A stretch of 64,000 bases of DNA from Pseudoalteromonas sp. A601 (GTDB lineage Bacteria; Pseudomonadota; Gammaproteobacteria; Enterobacterales; Alteromonadaceae): positions 124,001-188,000 of the forward strand of contig NZ_MXQF01000007.1 in the NCBI RefSeq assembly GCF_002165575.1, written 5' to 3'. The notes beneath the pieces are model-generated. The model ran no database searches. It saw only the letters and a program-made list of their open reading frames with translations, and was not told the DNA's origin. This document shows, in pieces, positions 56,072-64,000 of this stretch; within the stretch, counting starts at the first letter, position 1, and each line of letters begins with the position of its first letter. Position numbers and translations under genes: made by a program.

Positions 56072-56833
56072 CTATTTGTTTTTATTTAACTCACGTGTCA
56101 ATTTAGCGTGCTCACTCAACTCTGGTAAACCTAGCTTGTTATAGCTTTTTTCCATCATCTCTAGTGCTTCATCTAAATAACTACTTTGTGAATAATGCTC
56201 TACAACATATTTACCGCGATTTGCCGCTGCAAGGTATGCTTCTCGCTCATAGTAGTAATCAGCCACTTTTAGCTCATAACGTGCCATTTTATTTAGCAAC
56301 CAAACCAAACGACGTTTTGCCTCTGGCGCATAACCACTTTGTGGGAAGCGGTTGACTAAGGTTGATAAGTCAGTAAAGGCAACACGAGTACGGTTTGCAT
56401 CACGGTCGGCTCTATCAACACCAAAGTATTCTTGGAATGCATTCTCATCCGCTTTAATGTTCACTAACCCACGCATGTAATACATGTAATCTAGATCTTT
56501 GTGATTAGGGTTTAAGCGAATAAAGCGGTCAATGGTCGCTAATGCTTGCTCTGTATTACCTGCTTGGTAATGGGCATAGACTAAATCCATTTGTACTTGT
56601 TTTGACATTGGGCCAAACGGGTAGCGTGAATCAATTGCACTTAATAGCTCAATTGCACGTGCATAAAGGCCTGAGTCTAGTGTTTGTTTAGCGTCTTCAT
56701 AAAGCGCTTGTGCTGATTTATTAGGAACGCGTTGGATATCTTCTTCATCTGGAGCAGACGAACATGCGCCTAAACCAAGTAATGAAACTGTAAAAACAAT
56801 GGCGAATGCACGTTTCCCTATTCTATTTATCAT
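56072..56833 (-). CDS. bamD: Outer membrane assembly lipoprotein BamD
   Basis: This 253-residue lipoprotein of the BAM complex helps fold outer-membrane barrels such as OmpW and BcsC. A lipoprotein signal peptide (LLGLGACSS) is followed by five TPR-type repeats (YEDAKQTLDSGLYARAIELLSAIDSRYPFGP, QVQMDLVYAHYQAGNTEQALATIDRFIRLNPNH). Length and repeat content match the family. It is divergent from rluD, an arrangement conserved in gammaproteobacteria (yfiO-rluD). Confidence 0.96.
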   Translation of the reverse strand: MINRIGKRAFAIVFTVSLLGLGACSSAPDEEDIQRVPNKSAQALYEDAKQTLDSGLYARAIELLSAIDSRYPFGPMSKQVQMDLVYAHYQAGNTEQALATIDRFIRLNPNHKDLDYMYYMRGLVNIKADENAFQEYFGVDRADRDANRTRVAFTDLSTLVNRFPQSGYAPEAKRRLVWLLNKMARYELKVADYYYEREAYLAAANRGKYVVEHYSQSSYLDEALEMMEKSYNKLGLPELSEHAKLTRELNKNK

Positions 56834-56975
56834 TTTATTTGTTACCTTCGATGTCTTCGGCTAGGCCAACTGGGTAAAACCGAGTAAACTATGCTTATTA
56901 TATAAATGCTTTTATTAAAAGCGATTCTAACCCAGTCGAGCACAGCTTGCACTGGTAAATTGGGTAAAGTTACTA

Positions 56976-57953
56976 ATGTCAGAACAAATTTCTCTTCAAG
57001 CCGAGGTGCCAACTGAGTTAGGCGGTAAACGTCTAGACCAAGTATTGGCGCAATTGTTCCCTGATTATTCACGTTCACGTATAAAAACGTGGATTTTGGA
57101 TGATAAAATCACCGTGGATGGTGAAATTTTCAACACACCAAGAGAAAAACTCTTAGGTGGCGAAGTGGTCAATGTTGAAACCAGCATTGAAGCGCCACGT
57201 GAATATGAAGCGCAAGATATCAAATTAAACATCGTTTATGAAGACGATGATATTTTAGTTATCAATAAACCAATGGGTTTAGTGGTCCATCCTGGGGCGG
57301 GTAACCCAGATGGCACAGTATTAAATGCGTTACTTCACCATTATCCTGAGATCATAAACGTCCCGCGTGCTGGTATTGTTCACCGTCTTGATAAAGACAC
57401 CACAGGATTAATGGTTGTTGCCAAAACAATTCCTGCACAAACCCACTTAGTGACTGCATTACAAAAGCGTGAAAACTTCACTCGTGAATATGAAGCGATT
57501 TGTAATGGGACGATGACCGCAGGTGGAATGGTTGAAAAACCAATCGGCCGTCATCCAAGTCAACGTACGCATATGGCGGTACATGAGCAGGGAAAACCTG
57601 CTATTACGCACTTTCGTGTTGCAGAAAAGTTCCGTGCCCATACACGCTTACGTTTACGCCTAGAGACTGGCCGTACTCACCAAATTCGTGTGCATATGGC
57701 GTTTATTAATCATCCATTGATTGGTGATAAAGCTTATGGTGGCCGTCCGCGCCCACCAAAAGGTGCCACACCTGAGTTATTTGAAATGCTTAGAGCGTTT
57801 AACCGTCAAGCATTACATGCGGTTAAGCTGAGTATTGCTCACCCAATAACAGGTGAAATGATGACGTGGCAAGCCCCTATTCCTGACGACATGGTGGCAA
57901 TGACACACGCATTACGCGAAGACACCAAAGCTAACCCTAATATAGACTTTTAA
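56976..57953 (+). CDS. rluD: 23S rRNA pseudouridine synthase RluD
   Basis: This 325-residue synthase makes pseudouridines 1911, 1915 and 1917 in helix 69. An N-terminal S4-like domain (GGKRLDQVLAQLFPDYSRSRIKTWI) is followed by the catalytic domain with HRLDKDTTGLMVVAK (catalytic Asp) and RTHQIRVHMAFINHPLIGDKAYGG. Length is normal. pgeF starts 5 bp after its stop. Confidence 0.97.
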   Translation: MSEQISLQAEVPTELGGKRLDQVLAQLFPDYSRSRIKTWILDDKITVDGEIFNTPREKLLGGEVVNVETSIEAPREYEAQDIKLNIVYEDDDILVINKPMGLVVHPGAGNPDGTVLNALLHHYPEIINVPRAGIVHRLDKDTTGLMVVAKTIPAQTHLVTALQKRENFTREYEAICNGTMTAGGMVEKPIGRHPSQRTHMAVHEQGKPAITHFRVAEKFRAHTRLRLRLETGRTHQIRVHMAFINHPLIGDKAYGGRPRPPKGATPELFEMLRAFNRQALHAVKLSIAHPITGEMMTWQAPIPDDMVAMTHALREDTKANPNIDF

Positions 57954-57958
57954 TCGCG

Positions 57959-58684
57959 ATGATCACACCTACATGGCCCGCACCAATAAATATTGGTGCC
58001 CTGAGCACCACTCGAAAAGGGGGCTACTCTGATGCTCCATTTAGTAGTTTTAACTTGGGTTTACATGTAGGTGATGATGAACAAAAAGTACTGGCTAACC
58101 GTGAGTTATTAGCGAGCCACTTACCGACTAAGCCGGTTTGGTTAAATCAAGTTCATAGCAGCGATGTTGTTGTTGTTGATGAGCAGTTTGATCATTCCAA
58201 ACTAGTGGATGCCGATGCGCTTTTTACTCGTTTGCCAGAGCAACCTTTAGCGATAATGACGGCAGATTGCTTACCTATTCTACTCACCACTGAATGTGGG
58301 AGTGAGGTAGCTGCAATTCATGGTGGCTGGCGAGGTTTATATGCTGGCATCATCGCTAACACAACTGCTCTCTTTACGACTCCTTCAGAAAAAATAGTAG
58401 CTTGGCTTGGACCTGCTATTGGGGCGCAAAACTTCGAAGTGGGTGCTGAGGTCAAGACTGCTTTTTGTCAGTTTAGTGCACAGTATCAACATGCTTTTCA
58501 AGCAAAAGATAATGGCAAATATTTAGCTGATATTTACGCCATTGCACACATTCAACTAAACCATTTAGGTATTTTAAAAATTTCAGGTGGTGAGCATTGT
58601 ACTGTTAATCAGCAAGCGCAGTTTTTTTCATATCGACGAGATGGTAAAACAGGGCGAATGGCTACTTTGATCTGGCGCAAATAA
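57959..58684 (+). CDS. pgeF: PgeF (YfiH) multicopper-like purine/peptidoglycan-editing protein
   Basis: This 241-residue protein of the YfiH/LACC1 family has its three metal-ligand motifs: NQVHSSDV, TADCLPILL and AIHGGWRGL. In E. coli PgeF prevents incorporation of wrong residues into peptidoglycan, and relatives act on purine nucleosides or phenolics. It has no clear ribosome-binding site and starts right after rluD, suggesting translational coupling. The rluD-pgeF-clpB order is conserved in many gammaproteobacteria. Confidence 0.93.
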   Translation: MITPTWPAPINIGALSTTRKGGYSDAPFSSFNLGLHVGDDEQKVLANRELLASHLPTKPVWLNQVHSSDVVVVDEQFDHSKLVDADALFTRLPEQPLAIMTADCLPILLTTECGSEVAAIHGGWRGLYAGIIANTTALFTTPSEKIVAWLGPAIGAQNFEVGAEVKTAFCQFSAQYQHAFQAKDNGKYLADIYAIAHIQLNHLGILKISGGEHCTVNQQAQFFSYRRDGKTGRMATLIWRK

Positions 58685-58718
58685 TTGTTCATCATTGCGA
58701 ATATATTACCTTCAAAAC

Positions 58719-58747
58719 CTTGAACAAATCATCGAACATACCCATTA
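58719..58747 (+). promoter_or_regulatory. Sigma-32-type heat-shock promoter of clpB
   Basis: CTTGAAC (58719-58725) followed 14 bp later by ACCCATTA (58740-58747) closely resembles the sigma-32 consensus CTTGAAA-N13/14-CCCCATNT. It lies 35 bp before clpB. Confidence 0.7.
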
Positions 58748-58781
58748 ATAAAGTAATTAGTTTTTTTAATAGGTACCCCTC

Positions 58782-61358
58782 ATGCGTTTAGATAGATTTA
58801 CCAGTAAATTTCAATCTGCGCTTTCTGATGCGCAATCATTGGCACTTGGTCGTGACCATCAATTTATTGAGCCTGTTCACTTGATGTACTCACTGTTACA
58901 ACAAAGTGGCTCTAGTGTGCGTGCTTTATTAGCACAAGCAGGTGTTAGTGCAGACGAGCTTAATACTAAACTGTCAAAAGAAATTGAAAAGTTATTCAAA
59001 GTAGAAGGTGTAGGCGGTGATGTTCAACTGTCTAACAACATGGTTTCGCTGATTAACTTATGTGATAAATATGCGCAAAAGCGTAAAGATAAGTTTATCT
59101 CTAGCGAATTATTTGTACTTGCCGCCTGTGAAGACAAAGGTCCTCTTGGTGATATTTTCCGTGCTTTAAATGTAACAGCGACGAAAATAGAGACTGCGAT
59201 TGAAGCGATTCGCGGTGGGCAAAAGGTGGATGACCCCAATGCCGAAGAAACCCGTCAAGCCCTGAAAAAGTTTACTATAGACCTTACCGAGCGTGCAGAG
59301 CAAGGTAAGCTAGACCCTGTGATCGGCCGCGATGATGAAATTCGCCGAACCATTCAGGTATTACAACGTCGTACCAAAAATAACCCGGTATTAATCGGTG
59401 AGCCCGGTGTAGGGAAAACAGCTATTGCCGAAGGGTTAGCGCAGCGTATTATTAATGGCGAAGTGCCAGAAGGACTAAAAAACAAGCGCGTATTGTCACT
59501 TGATTTAGGTGCGCTGGTGGCAGGAGCCAAATACCGCGGTGAGTTTGAAGAGCGATTAAAATCAGTATTGAACGAGTTAGCTAAAGAAGAAGGCCAAGTT
59601 ATTCTCTTTATTGATGAAATACATACTATGGTCGGCGCTGGTAAAACCGATGGTGCAATGGATGCGGGTAATATGTTAAAGCCTGCGCTAGCTCGTGGTG
59701 AATTACACTGCGTGGGTGCAACAACCCTTGATGAATATCGCCAATACATTGAAAAAGATGCCGCACTCGAACGTCGCTTTCAAAAAGTGCTTGTTGAAGA
59801 GCCATCAGTTGAAGACACTATCGCTATTTTACGTGGCTTAAAAGAGCGCTATGAATTACATCACAGTGTTGATATTACCGATCCTGCAATAGTAGCTGCG
59901 GCGCATTTATCACATCGCTATATTAGCGACAGGCAACTTCCTGATAAAGCGATTGATTTAATTGACGAAGCGGGTTCTTCAATTCGTTTGCAAATAGATT
60001 CAAAGCCCGAATCTTTAGATAAATTAGAGCGTCGTATTATTCAGTTAAAACTGGAAGATAACGCCCTTGCCAAAGAAAAAGATGAAGCCAGTCAAAAACG
60101 TCGTACAGAGATGCAAGAGCTTATCGGTGAACTTGAATCACAATATCGTGAACTTGATGAAGTGTGGAACGCAGAAAAAGCCTCGTTACAAGGCACTCAA
60201 GTAATCAAAGCGGAGCTTGAACAAGCGCGTTTAGATTTAGAAGTTGCAAGACGTGCAACCGATTTACAACGTATGTCGGAGTTACAATATGGGCGTATTC
60301 CCGATTTAGAGCGCAAACTTGATTTAGCCTCACAAGCTGAAATGCAAGATATGAGCTTGCTAAAAAACCAAGTTGGCGAAGATGAAATAGCGGAGATCTT
60401 ATCGCGTTGGACAGGTATTCCTGTATCTAAAATGCTTCAAGGTGAGCGTGAAAAGCTATTACAAATGGAAGATCAACTCCATGCTAAAGTAATAGGGCAA
60501 GATGAAGCGGTTGTTGCAGTTTCAAACGCAATTCGTCGTTCCCGTGCAGGGCTTGCGGATCCTAATCGTCCAATTGGCTCATTTTTATTCTTAGGCCCAA
60601 CAGGGGTGGGTAAAACAGAGTTGACCAAAGCGCTTGCCACGTACATGTTTGACACTGAAAGTGCCATGGTGCGCATTGATATGTCAGAGTTTATGGAAAA
60701 ACATTCAGTCGCGCGCTTAGTGGGAGCACCTCCGGGCTATGTAGGTTATGAAGAGGGCGGTTATTTAACTGAAGCTGTGCGACGTCGCCCATATTCTGTC
60801 ATCTTGCTTGATGAAATAGAAAAAGCGCACCCTGATGTATTTAATATTTTACTGCAAGTATTAGATGATGGCCGCTTAACCGATGGTCAAGGGCGCACGG
60901 TTGACTTTAAAAACACCGTGATCATTATGACCTCAAATCTTGGCTCAGATATCATTCAAGAGCAAGCGGGTAATAACGACTACGATACCCTAAAAGAAAA
61001 AGTGATGGGTGTGTTGGTGAGCCAATTTAGACCAGAGTTCATTAACCGAATTGATGAAACCGTGGTGTTCCATTCACTTGCTAATGAGCATATTAAAGAA
61101 ATTGCGGATATTCAGTTAACGAAATTGCGAGAGCGCTTAACTGAAATGGGGTATTTATTAGATATTAGCGATGCAGCTTTAGAGCGGATTGCAGCCAGCG
61201 GCTTTGATCCAGTTTATGGGGCGCGACCACTTAAACGCGCTATTCAACATACCATTGAGAATCCACTGGCGCAAAAACTGCTAGCAGGTGAGTATCAAAG
61301 TGGCAGTATGATAGTGATAGATGCCGATGAAAATGGGTTGATATTCAGCGCACGCTAG
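58782..61358 (+). CDS. clpB: Disaggregase chaperone ClpB
   Basis: This 858-residue AAA+ disaggregase works with DnaK to rescue aggregated proteins. The N-domain starts [21 protein letters not shown]1 has Walker [10 protein letters not shown] and Walker B LFIDEIH. The long coiled-coil M-domain (about 410-525) follows, then NBD2 with GPTGVGKTE and [14 protein letters not shown]. Length is as expected. Its own sigma-32-like promoter precedes it and a hairpin terminator follows. Confidence 0.98.
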   Translation: MRLDRFTSKFQSALSDAQSLALGRDHQFIEPVHLMYSLLQQSGSSVRALLAQAGVSADELNTKLSKEIEKLFKVEGVGGDVQLSNNMVSLINLCDKYAQKRKDKFISSELFVLAACEDKGPLGDIFRALNVTATKIETAIEAIRGGQKVDDPNAEETRQALKKFTIDLTERAEQGKLDPVIGRDDEIRRTIQVLQRRTKNNPVLIGEPGVGKTAIAEGLAQRIINGEVPEGLKNKRVLSLDLGALVAGAKYRGEFEERLKSVLNELAKEEGQVILFIDEIHTMVGAGKTDGAMDAGNMLKPALARGELHCVGATTLDEYRQYIEKDAALERRFQKVLVEEPSVEDTIAILRGLKERYELHHSVDITDPAIVAAAHLSHRYISDRQLPDKAIDLIDEAGSSIRLQIDSKPESLDKLERRIIQLKLEDNALAKEKDEASQKRRTEMQELIGELESQYRELDEVWNAEKASLQGTQVIKAELEQARLDLEVARRATDLQRMSELQYGRIPDLERKLDLASQAEMQDMSLLKNQVGEDEIAEILSRWTGIPVSKMLQGEREKLLQMEDQLHAKVIGQDEAVVAVSNAIRRSRAGLADPNRPIGSFLFLGPTGVGKTELTKALATYMFDTESAMVRIDMSEFMEKHSVARLVGAPPGYVGYEEGGYLTEAVRRRPYSVILLDEIEKAHPDVFNILLQVLDDGRLTDGQGRTVDFKNTVIIMTSNLGSDIIQEQAGNNDYDTLKEKVMGVLVSQFRPEFINRIDETVVFHSLANEHIKEIADIQLTKLRERLTEMGYLLDISDAALERIAASGFDPVYGARPLKRAIQHTIENPLAQKLLAGEYQSGSMIVIDADENGLIFSAR

Positions 61359-61375
61359 TGGTGTGAATTATCAAA

Positions 61376-61406
61376 TATTAAGGCCAGCAATTTGCTGGCC
61401 TTAAAT
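61376..61406 (+). terminator. Bidirectional terminator between clpB and pheA
   Basis: An 11-bp or longer stem (TTAAGGCCAGC at 61378-61388 with 61394-61404) has a short AATTT loop. It is located between convergent genes. Confidence 0.8.
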
Positions 61407-61424
61407 CATTTAAATATACTAAAT

Positions 61425-62582
61425 TTAAGCCTCAACACTCACCGCTTGTAATGACTCACTTTGATAGCAGCCAAGCACACGTACGTATTGCGTATGCTCT
61501 TTTAGCTGCTCTAAAGCGTGCTGCACGTGGTTATCTACTAAGTTGGCTTCTAAATCAACATAGAATACTTCTTCCCATGGGTTTCCAGGCACTGGACGAG
61601 ATTCAAGCTTCACTAAGTTAATATTGTGCTCTTTGAAAATCATTAATGCATCTGCCAATGAACCGGCTTGTTGCTTAGTGGCCATAATTAAACTGGTTTT
61701 TGTTGGAATTTGCTTTGACACTTGAAGTGGTTGGCGAGCAACCACAATAAAGCGGCTATGGTTTTCGCGTTGGTTAGCAAGGCCTGATTTTAATACTTCT
61801 AACCCGACATGTTTGCCTGCTTGGGCTGAGCCTATCGCTGCACTATTAGGTGTGTCAATTGCTGATTGTAATGCACTTGCAGTAGAGTCAGAGGTTTCAT
61901 GTTGAATATCGCCTAAGCCTTGTAAAAATCGGCTACATTGCGCAAAAGGTTGTGGATGAGCAAAAATTTTAGTTAATTTGCTGAGCTCTGTATCAGGTGA
62001 GGCTAATAAACAATGTTCAACACTGTGAGTTACTTCGCCCACGATGGATACTTGTGCATGTTGCAGTAAGTCAAAGACTTCATTAATACTACCTGAGCTG
62101 GTGTTTTCGATAGGCAATAAACCAAAATCGGCTTGGCCGCTTTCTACATTACCAGTAATTTGTTCGAAACTTGCACAGCCAAGTTCAACCAGTTTGCCAG
62201 GGCGACGACTAAAGTACTTATGACAGGCTAATTGGCTGTACGTACCTTGACCACCTAAATAAGCAACACGGTGAGTTTCGCTCATTGCGTCAGGGTTTAA
62301 ATTCTTCTGTAGCATGGCCTGCTGATTGAGCACTGAATCTTCTAAAATTGTTTGAAATACGTTATTGACATAATAAGCATCTAATCCCAAGGATTTACCG
62401 TAACCAATTAACTTTTCGAGTAAAGCTTGCTCACGCGCTTCATCACGAATCGGTTTGTTATTAGCTATTTTATACTCTACTACGCCATGACTAATACGGC
62501 GGCGCTTGGCAAGTAGCACAAGCAGGTCTGAATCAATCTCGTTGATATCATGTCTGAGCGAATTTAGTACATCATTTGTCAT
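61425..62582 (-). CDS. pheA: Bifunctional chorismate mutase / prephenate dehydratase (P-protein)
   Basis: This 385-residue enzyme turns chorismate to prephenate and then phenylpyruvate, committing flux to phenylalanine. The AroQ chorismate mutase domain (1-90) shows LRHDINEIDSDLLVLLAKRR and RDEAREQALLEKL. The prephenate dehydratase domain (about 105-285) shows GGQGTYSQLA and LLPIENTSSGSINE. The ACT domain (about 300-375) ends with the Phe-binding ESRP motif (KLESRPVPGNPWEEVFYVD). Feedback inhibition by Phe is expected. Upstream lies a Phe-rich leader peptide and attenuator, described separately. Confidence 0.97.
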   Translation of the reverse strand: MTNDVLNSLRHDINEIDSDLLVLLAKRRRISHGVVEYKIANNKPIRDEAREQALLEKLIGYGKSLGLDAYYVNNVFQTILEDSVLNQQAMLQKNLNPDAMSETHRVAYLGGQGTYSQLACHKYFSRRPGKLVELGCASFEQITGNVESGQADFGLLPIENTSSGSINEVFDLLQHAQVSIVGEVTHSVEHCLLASPDTELSKLTKIFAHPQPFAQCSRFLQGLGDIQHETSDSTASALQSAIDTPNSAAIGSAQAGKHVGLEVLKSGLANQRENHSRFIVVARQPLQVSKQIPTKTSLIMATKQQAGSLADALMIFKEHNINLVKLESRPVPGNPWEEVFYVDLEANLVDNHVQHALEQLKEHTQYVRVLGCYQSESLQAVSVEA

Positions 62583-62623
62583 TTGGGTTCCTCATTCCAA
62601 AAGTTACCTTAAAAAGGCAAAAA

Positions 62624-62655
62624 CAAAAAAGCCTCCCAGTTGGGAGGCTTTGCTA
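62624..62655 (-). terminator. Attenuator terminator hairpin of pheA
   Basis: AAAGCCTCCC-AACT-GGGAGGCTTT on the minus strand is followed by TTTGTTTTTG. It lies about 40 bp upstream of the pheA start. Confidence 0.9.
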
Positions 62656-62692
62656 TTCGGTTGATTTAATCTCGCAAACAGGTAAGCCTCTT

Positions 62693-62749
62693 CTATTTGA
62701 TAAAGAAGCTAAAAAAAGAAAATGTGAAAAGCGAGAATTTTATGTTCAT
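62693..62749 (-). CDS. pheL: pheA leader peptide PheL (18 residues, 7 Phe)
   Basis: The minus-strand ORF from ATG at 62749 to TAG at 62693 encodes MNIKFSLFTFSFFSFFIK. Seven of 18 residues are Phe, clustered toward the end, like the E. coli PheL peptide. The last Phe codons overlap segment 1 of the attenuator structure. The ribosome-binding site is not obvious (only TAAAG just before the ATG). It is too short for ORF callers and has no function other than sensing Phe-tRNA supply. Confidence 0.88.
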   Translation of the reverse strand: MNIKFSLFTFSFFSFFIK

Positions 62750-62755
62750 GCTTTA

Positions 62756-62784
62756 AATGTATGGAGACTAGGCTATAAAGTCAA
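62756..62784 (-). promoter_or_regulatory. Candidate promoter of pheL-pheA
   Basis: On the minus strand, TTGACT (62779-62784), a 17-bp spacer and TACATT (62756-62761). The predicted transcription start falls about at the A of the pheL ATG (62749), which would make the leader peptide message almost leaderless. A weaker TATAGC -10 candidate lies a little further upstream. Confidence 0.5.
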
Positions 62785-62942
62785 CACTCTATTGTCTTTA
62801 ATCGGGCAATTGAACTCGTTTATTCGTAGAATTGAGTTTTTTTATGAATATTTACAAAAAATTTATAAATCTAAATAGGGATCTGGTATATTTCTGAGTG
62901 TCGATTCAAATAATAACAATTATTAATAAATAAGGTTGGCTT

Positions 62943-64000
62943 GTGGTGTATAGACGCCCACCATCACGTTTTGGTGTTAATTCATTAAGTATGAAACTGT
63001 CGCTGTTAATTTCAGCGATTTGTTTGATCGCTGGCATTTGTGCGGCTGCACTAATGCTTAAATCTGAAGAAAAACAACTCGTGTTTGAAGAACACGAAGT
63101 GCTGAAGCTATCTAGCGAACGTTTGAACCAGCAATTTAATAACCTAGTGAAAACAAAGGTTAATATTGCAGAGCAAGCGAATACAGTTGTATCGAGTCAA
63201 CTTTTCTATAATTCTTCTCAATTGGCAAGTAGCCAAAATGCTAAATTGAGTTTTGATGCAGATGGCAGTATTCGTAGCGCGTCAGAAGACGGGTTGTCAG
63301 CAGCTTTTTTACCGCAGCAAGAGTTCACTCCGTTTTATAAAAAACTAATTAATGATTCTGAGTCATTATGGAAAATAGTTTCCCCCACTTTGATCCAAGA
63401 TTTTTTTAACTTTTATCTGATCTCAAAAGATAATTTTATCCGTATTGCGCCACCTAATTGGGCACTTAATGTTGCCAGTGAGCACCAGTTTACTGATGGC
63501 AGCAGTTTTAACTACGCTAAAGAAGCACTAAACCCAACGCGCGAAGCCGTATGGTCACAAGTTTATTATGATCAAATCTGGCATAAATGGGTTATTAGTG
63601 TATTGGTGCCAATTTATATTAATAATGAGTTTTTTGGCGTTACAGGCAGTGATCTGGCTCTTGAAACATTAATATCGCAACTTCCCGTAGGTGATAACGA
63701 TCAGCACTTGTTTGTATTTGACAGTAAAGGCCAACTACTTGCGCATCCAAAGTTGACCAAAAATCAGTACGAACAATATGGCCAAGCTGGTAAACCCCTA
63801 CGTACCAGTGATTTTGTTAATACAGATTTACAACAGCTTATAAATCAAACGATTAAAATGAAATTGCCAAAAAATGCTGATTCATTTATTCAAGATGGTG
63901 AAACCCACATTATTAATATCCGTAAAGTTGAGCACTTAGATTGGTATATCGGTATTTATAAAAAGCGTTCTTCGGCGCTATCTGCGTTGCAAGAACTTAA
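62943..64000 (+). CDS. dCache-sensor membrane signalling protein (C-terminus cut by window edge)
   Basis: The frame is open from GTG at 62943 to the window end (352 codons and two bases). After a short basic start comes a membrane helix (about 19-40, LSLLISAICLIAGICAAALML-like). A large periplasmic double-Cache domain follows with the tell-tale end (YYDQIWHKWVISVLVPIYINNEFFGVTGSDLALETL and HLDWYIGIYKK). The output domain lies outside the window. Such sensors are joined to histidine kinase, GGDEF or chemoreceptor modules, so which one is open. AAGG precedes the start. It is divergent from pheL-pheA. Confidence 0.8.
   Translation, partial: MVYRRPPSRFGVNSLSMKLSLLISAICLIAGICAAALMLKSEEKQLVFEEHEVLKLSSERLNQQFNNLVKTKVNIAEQANTVVSSQLFYNSSQLASSQNAKLSFDADGSIRSASEDGLSAAFLPQQEFTPFYKKLINDSESLWKIVSPTLIQDFFNFYLISKDNFIRIAPPNWALNVASEHQFTDGSSFNYAKEALNPTREAVWSQVYYDQIWHKWVISVLVPIYINNEFFGVTGSDLALETLISQLPVGDNDQHLFVFDSKGQLLAHPKLTKNQYEQYGQAGKPLRTSDFVNTDLQQLINQTIKMKLPKNADSFIQDGETHIINIRKVEHLDWYIGIYKKRSSALSALQEL

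Larger units (their letters stand above)
62610..62760 (-). promoter_or_regulatory. Transcription attenuator of pheA
   Basis: On the minus strand, between pheL and pheA, a terminator hairpin (stem 62642-62651 with 62628-62637, AACT loop) is followed by a T-rich run. The 5' arm of this hairpin can instead pair with GAGGCTT at 62674-62680 (antiterminator, 7 bp). That segment can in turn pair with AGCTTCTT at 62703-62710, which lies inside the last Phe codons of pheL (8 bp, one G-U). A ribosome stalled at Phe codons would cover the last segment and favour antitermination, as in the E. coli pheA leader. Confidence 0.85.

Noticed and set aside
62576..62878. A 100-residue plus-strand ORF over the pheA leader region
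   Set aside because: It lies antisense to pheL and the attenuator, has low-complexity sequence and no family resemblance. The pheL and hairpin explanation accounts for the composition.

Overview
The window reads as a chromosomal segment of an AT-rich marine gammaproteobacterium of the Alteromonadales, most likely Pseudoalteromonas or a close relative. This is judged from protein style, from gene neighbourhoods shared with Pseudomonas, Shewanella and Vibrio, and from the absence of mobile-element signatures. Most of the DNA is dense, well-formed core chromosome. I saw no rRNA, tRNA, CRISPR array, prophage or insertion sequence.

Layout. 1-8.5 kb: a truncated M23 murein peptidase, the tyrosine-catabolism genes fahA and hppD (separately terminated), a large lipoprotein 5'-nucleotidase-like phosphoesterase with a laminin-G-like tail, and a POT-family peptide transporter. 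8.8-23.1 kb: a complete E. coli-type (type II) cellulose locus, with bcsR-Q-A-B-Z-C on the minus strand and bcsE-F-G on the plus strand, firing from one 98-bp divergent region. BcsG predicts phosphoethanolamine-decorated cellulose, and PilZ (BcsA) and RxxD (BcsE) sites predict c-di-GMP control. BcsZ carries Asn where the catalytic base Asp is expected. 23.1-35.3 kb: a decayed histidine-kinase 3' end, tyrR, a thioesterase, ompW, a MATE pump, dapE, an OlsF-like bifunctional acyltransferase, ghrA, smrA, several small membrane proteins, a CheY-like protein and rpsT.

35.6-42.9 kb: murJ and the ribF-ileS-lspA-fkpB-ispH housekeeping operon. 43-55.5 kb: a LytS/LytTR two-component pair followed by the minor-pilin locus pilV-W-X-Y1, a second full-length pilY1, and pilE. 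Two FimT/GspH pseudopilins follow on the opposite strand. The ispH-to-pilin junction is the one known from Pseudomonas, with the two-component pair inserted in it. 55.6-64 kb: glnB, bamD, rluD-pgeF, clpB with a sigma-32-type promoter, pheA preceded by a Phe-rich leader peptide and attenuator (pheL, not previously listed as an ORF), and the sensor domain of a truncated dCache signalling protein.

Functional themes are surface attachment (cellulose plus type IV pili with two candidate tip adhesins) and aromatic amino acid control (hppD, fahA, tyrR, pheA/pheL). I found no wholly new system. The best leads are the BcsZ active-site substitution, the paired PilY1 proteins with a dedicated LytS/LytTR pair, the pheL attenuator with a promoter very close to its start codon, and the phosphoesterase-LamG lipoprotein.
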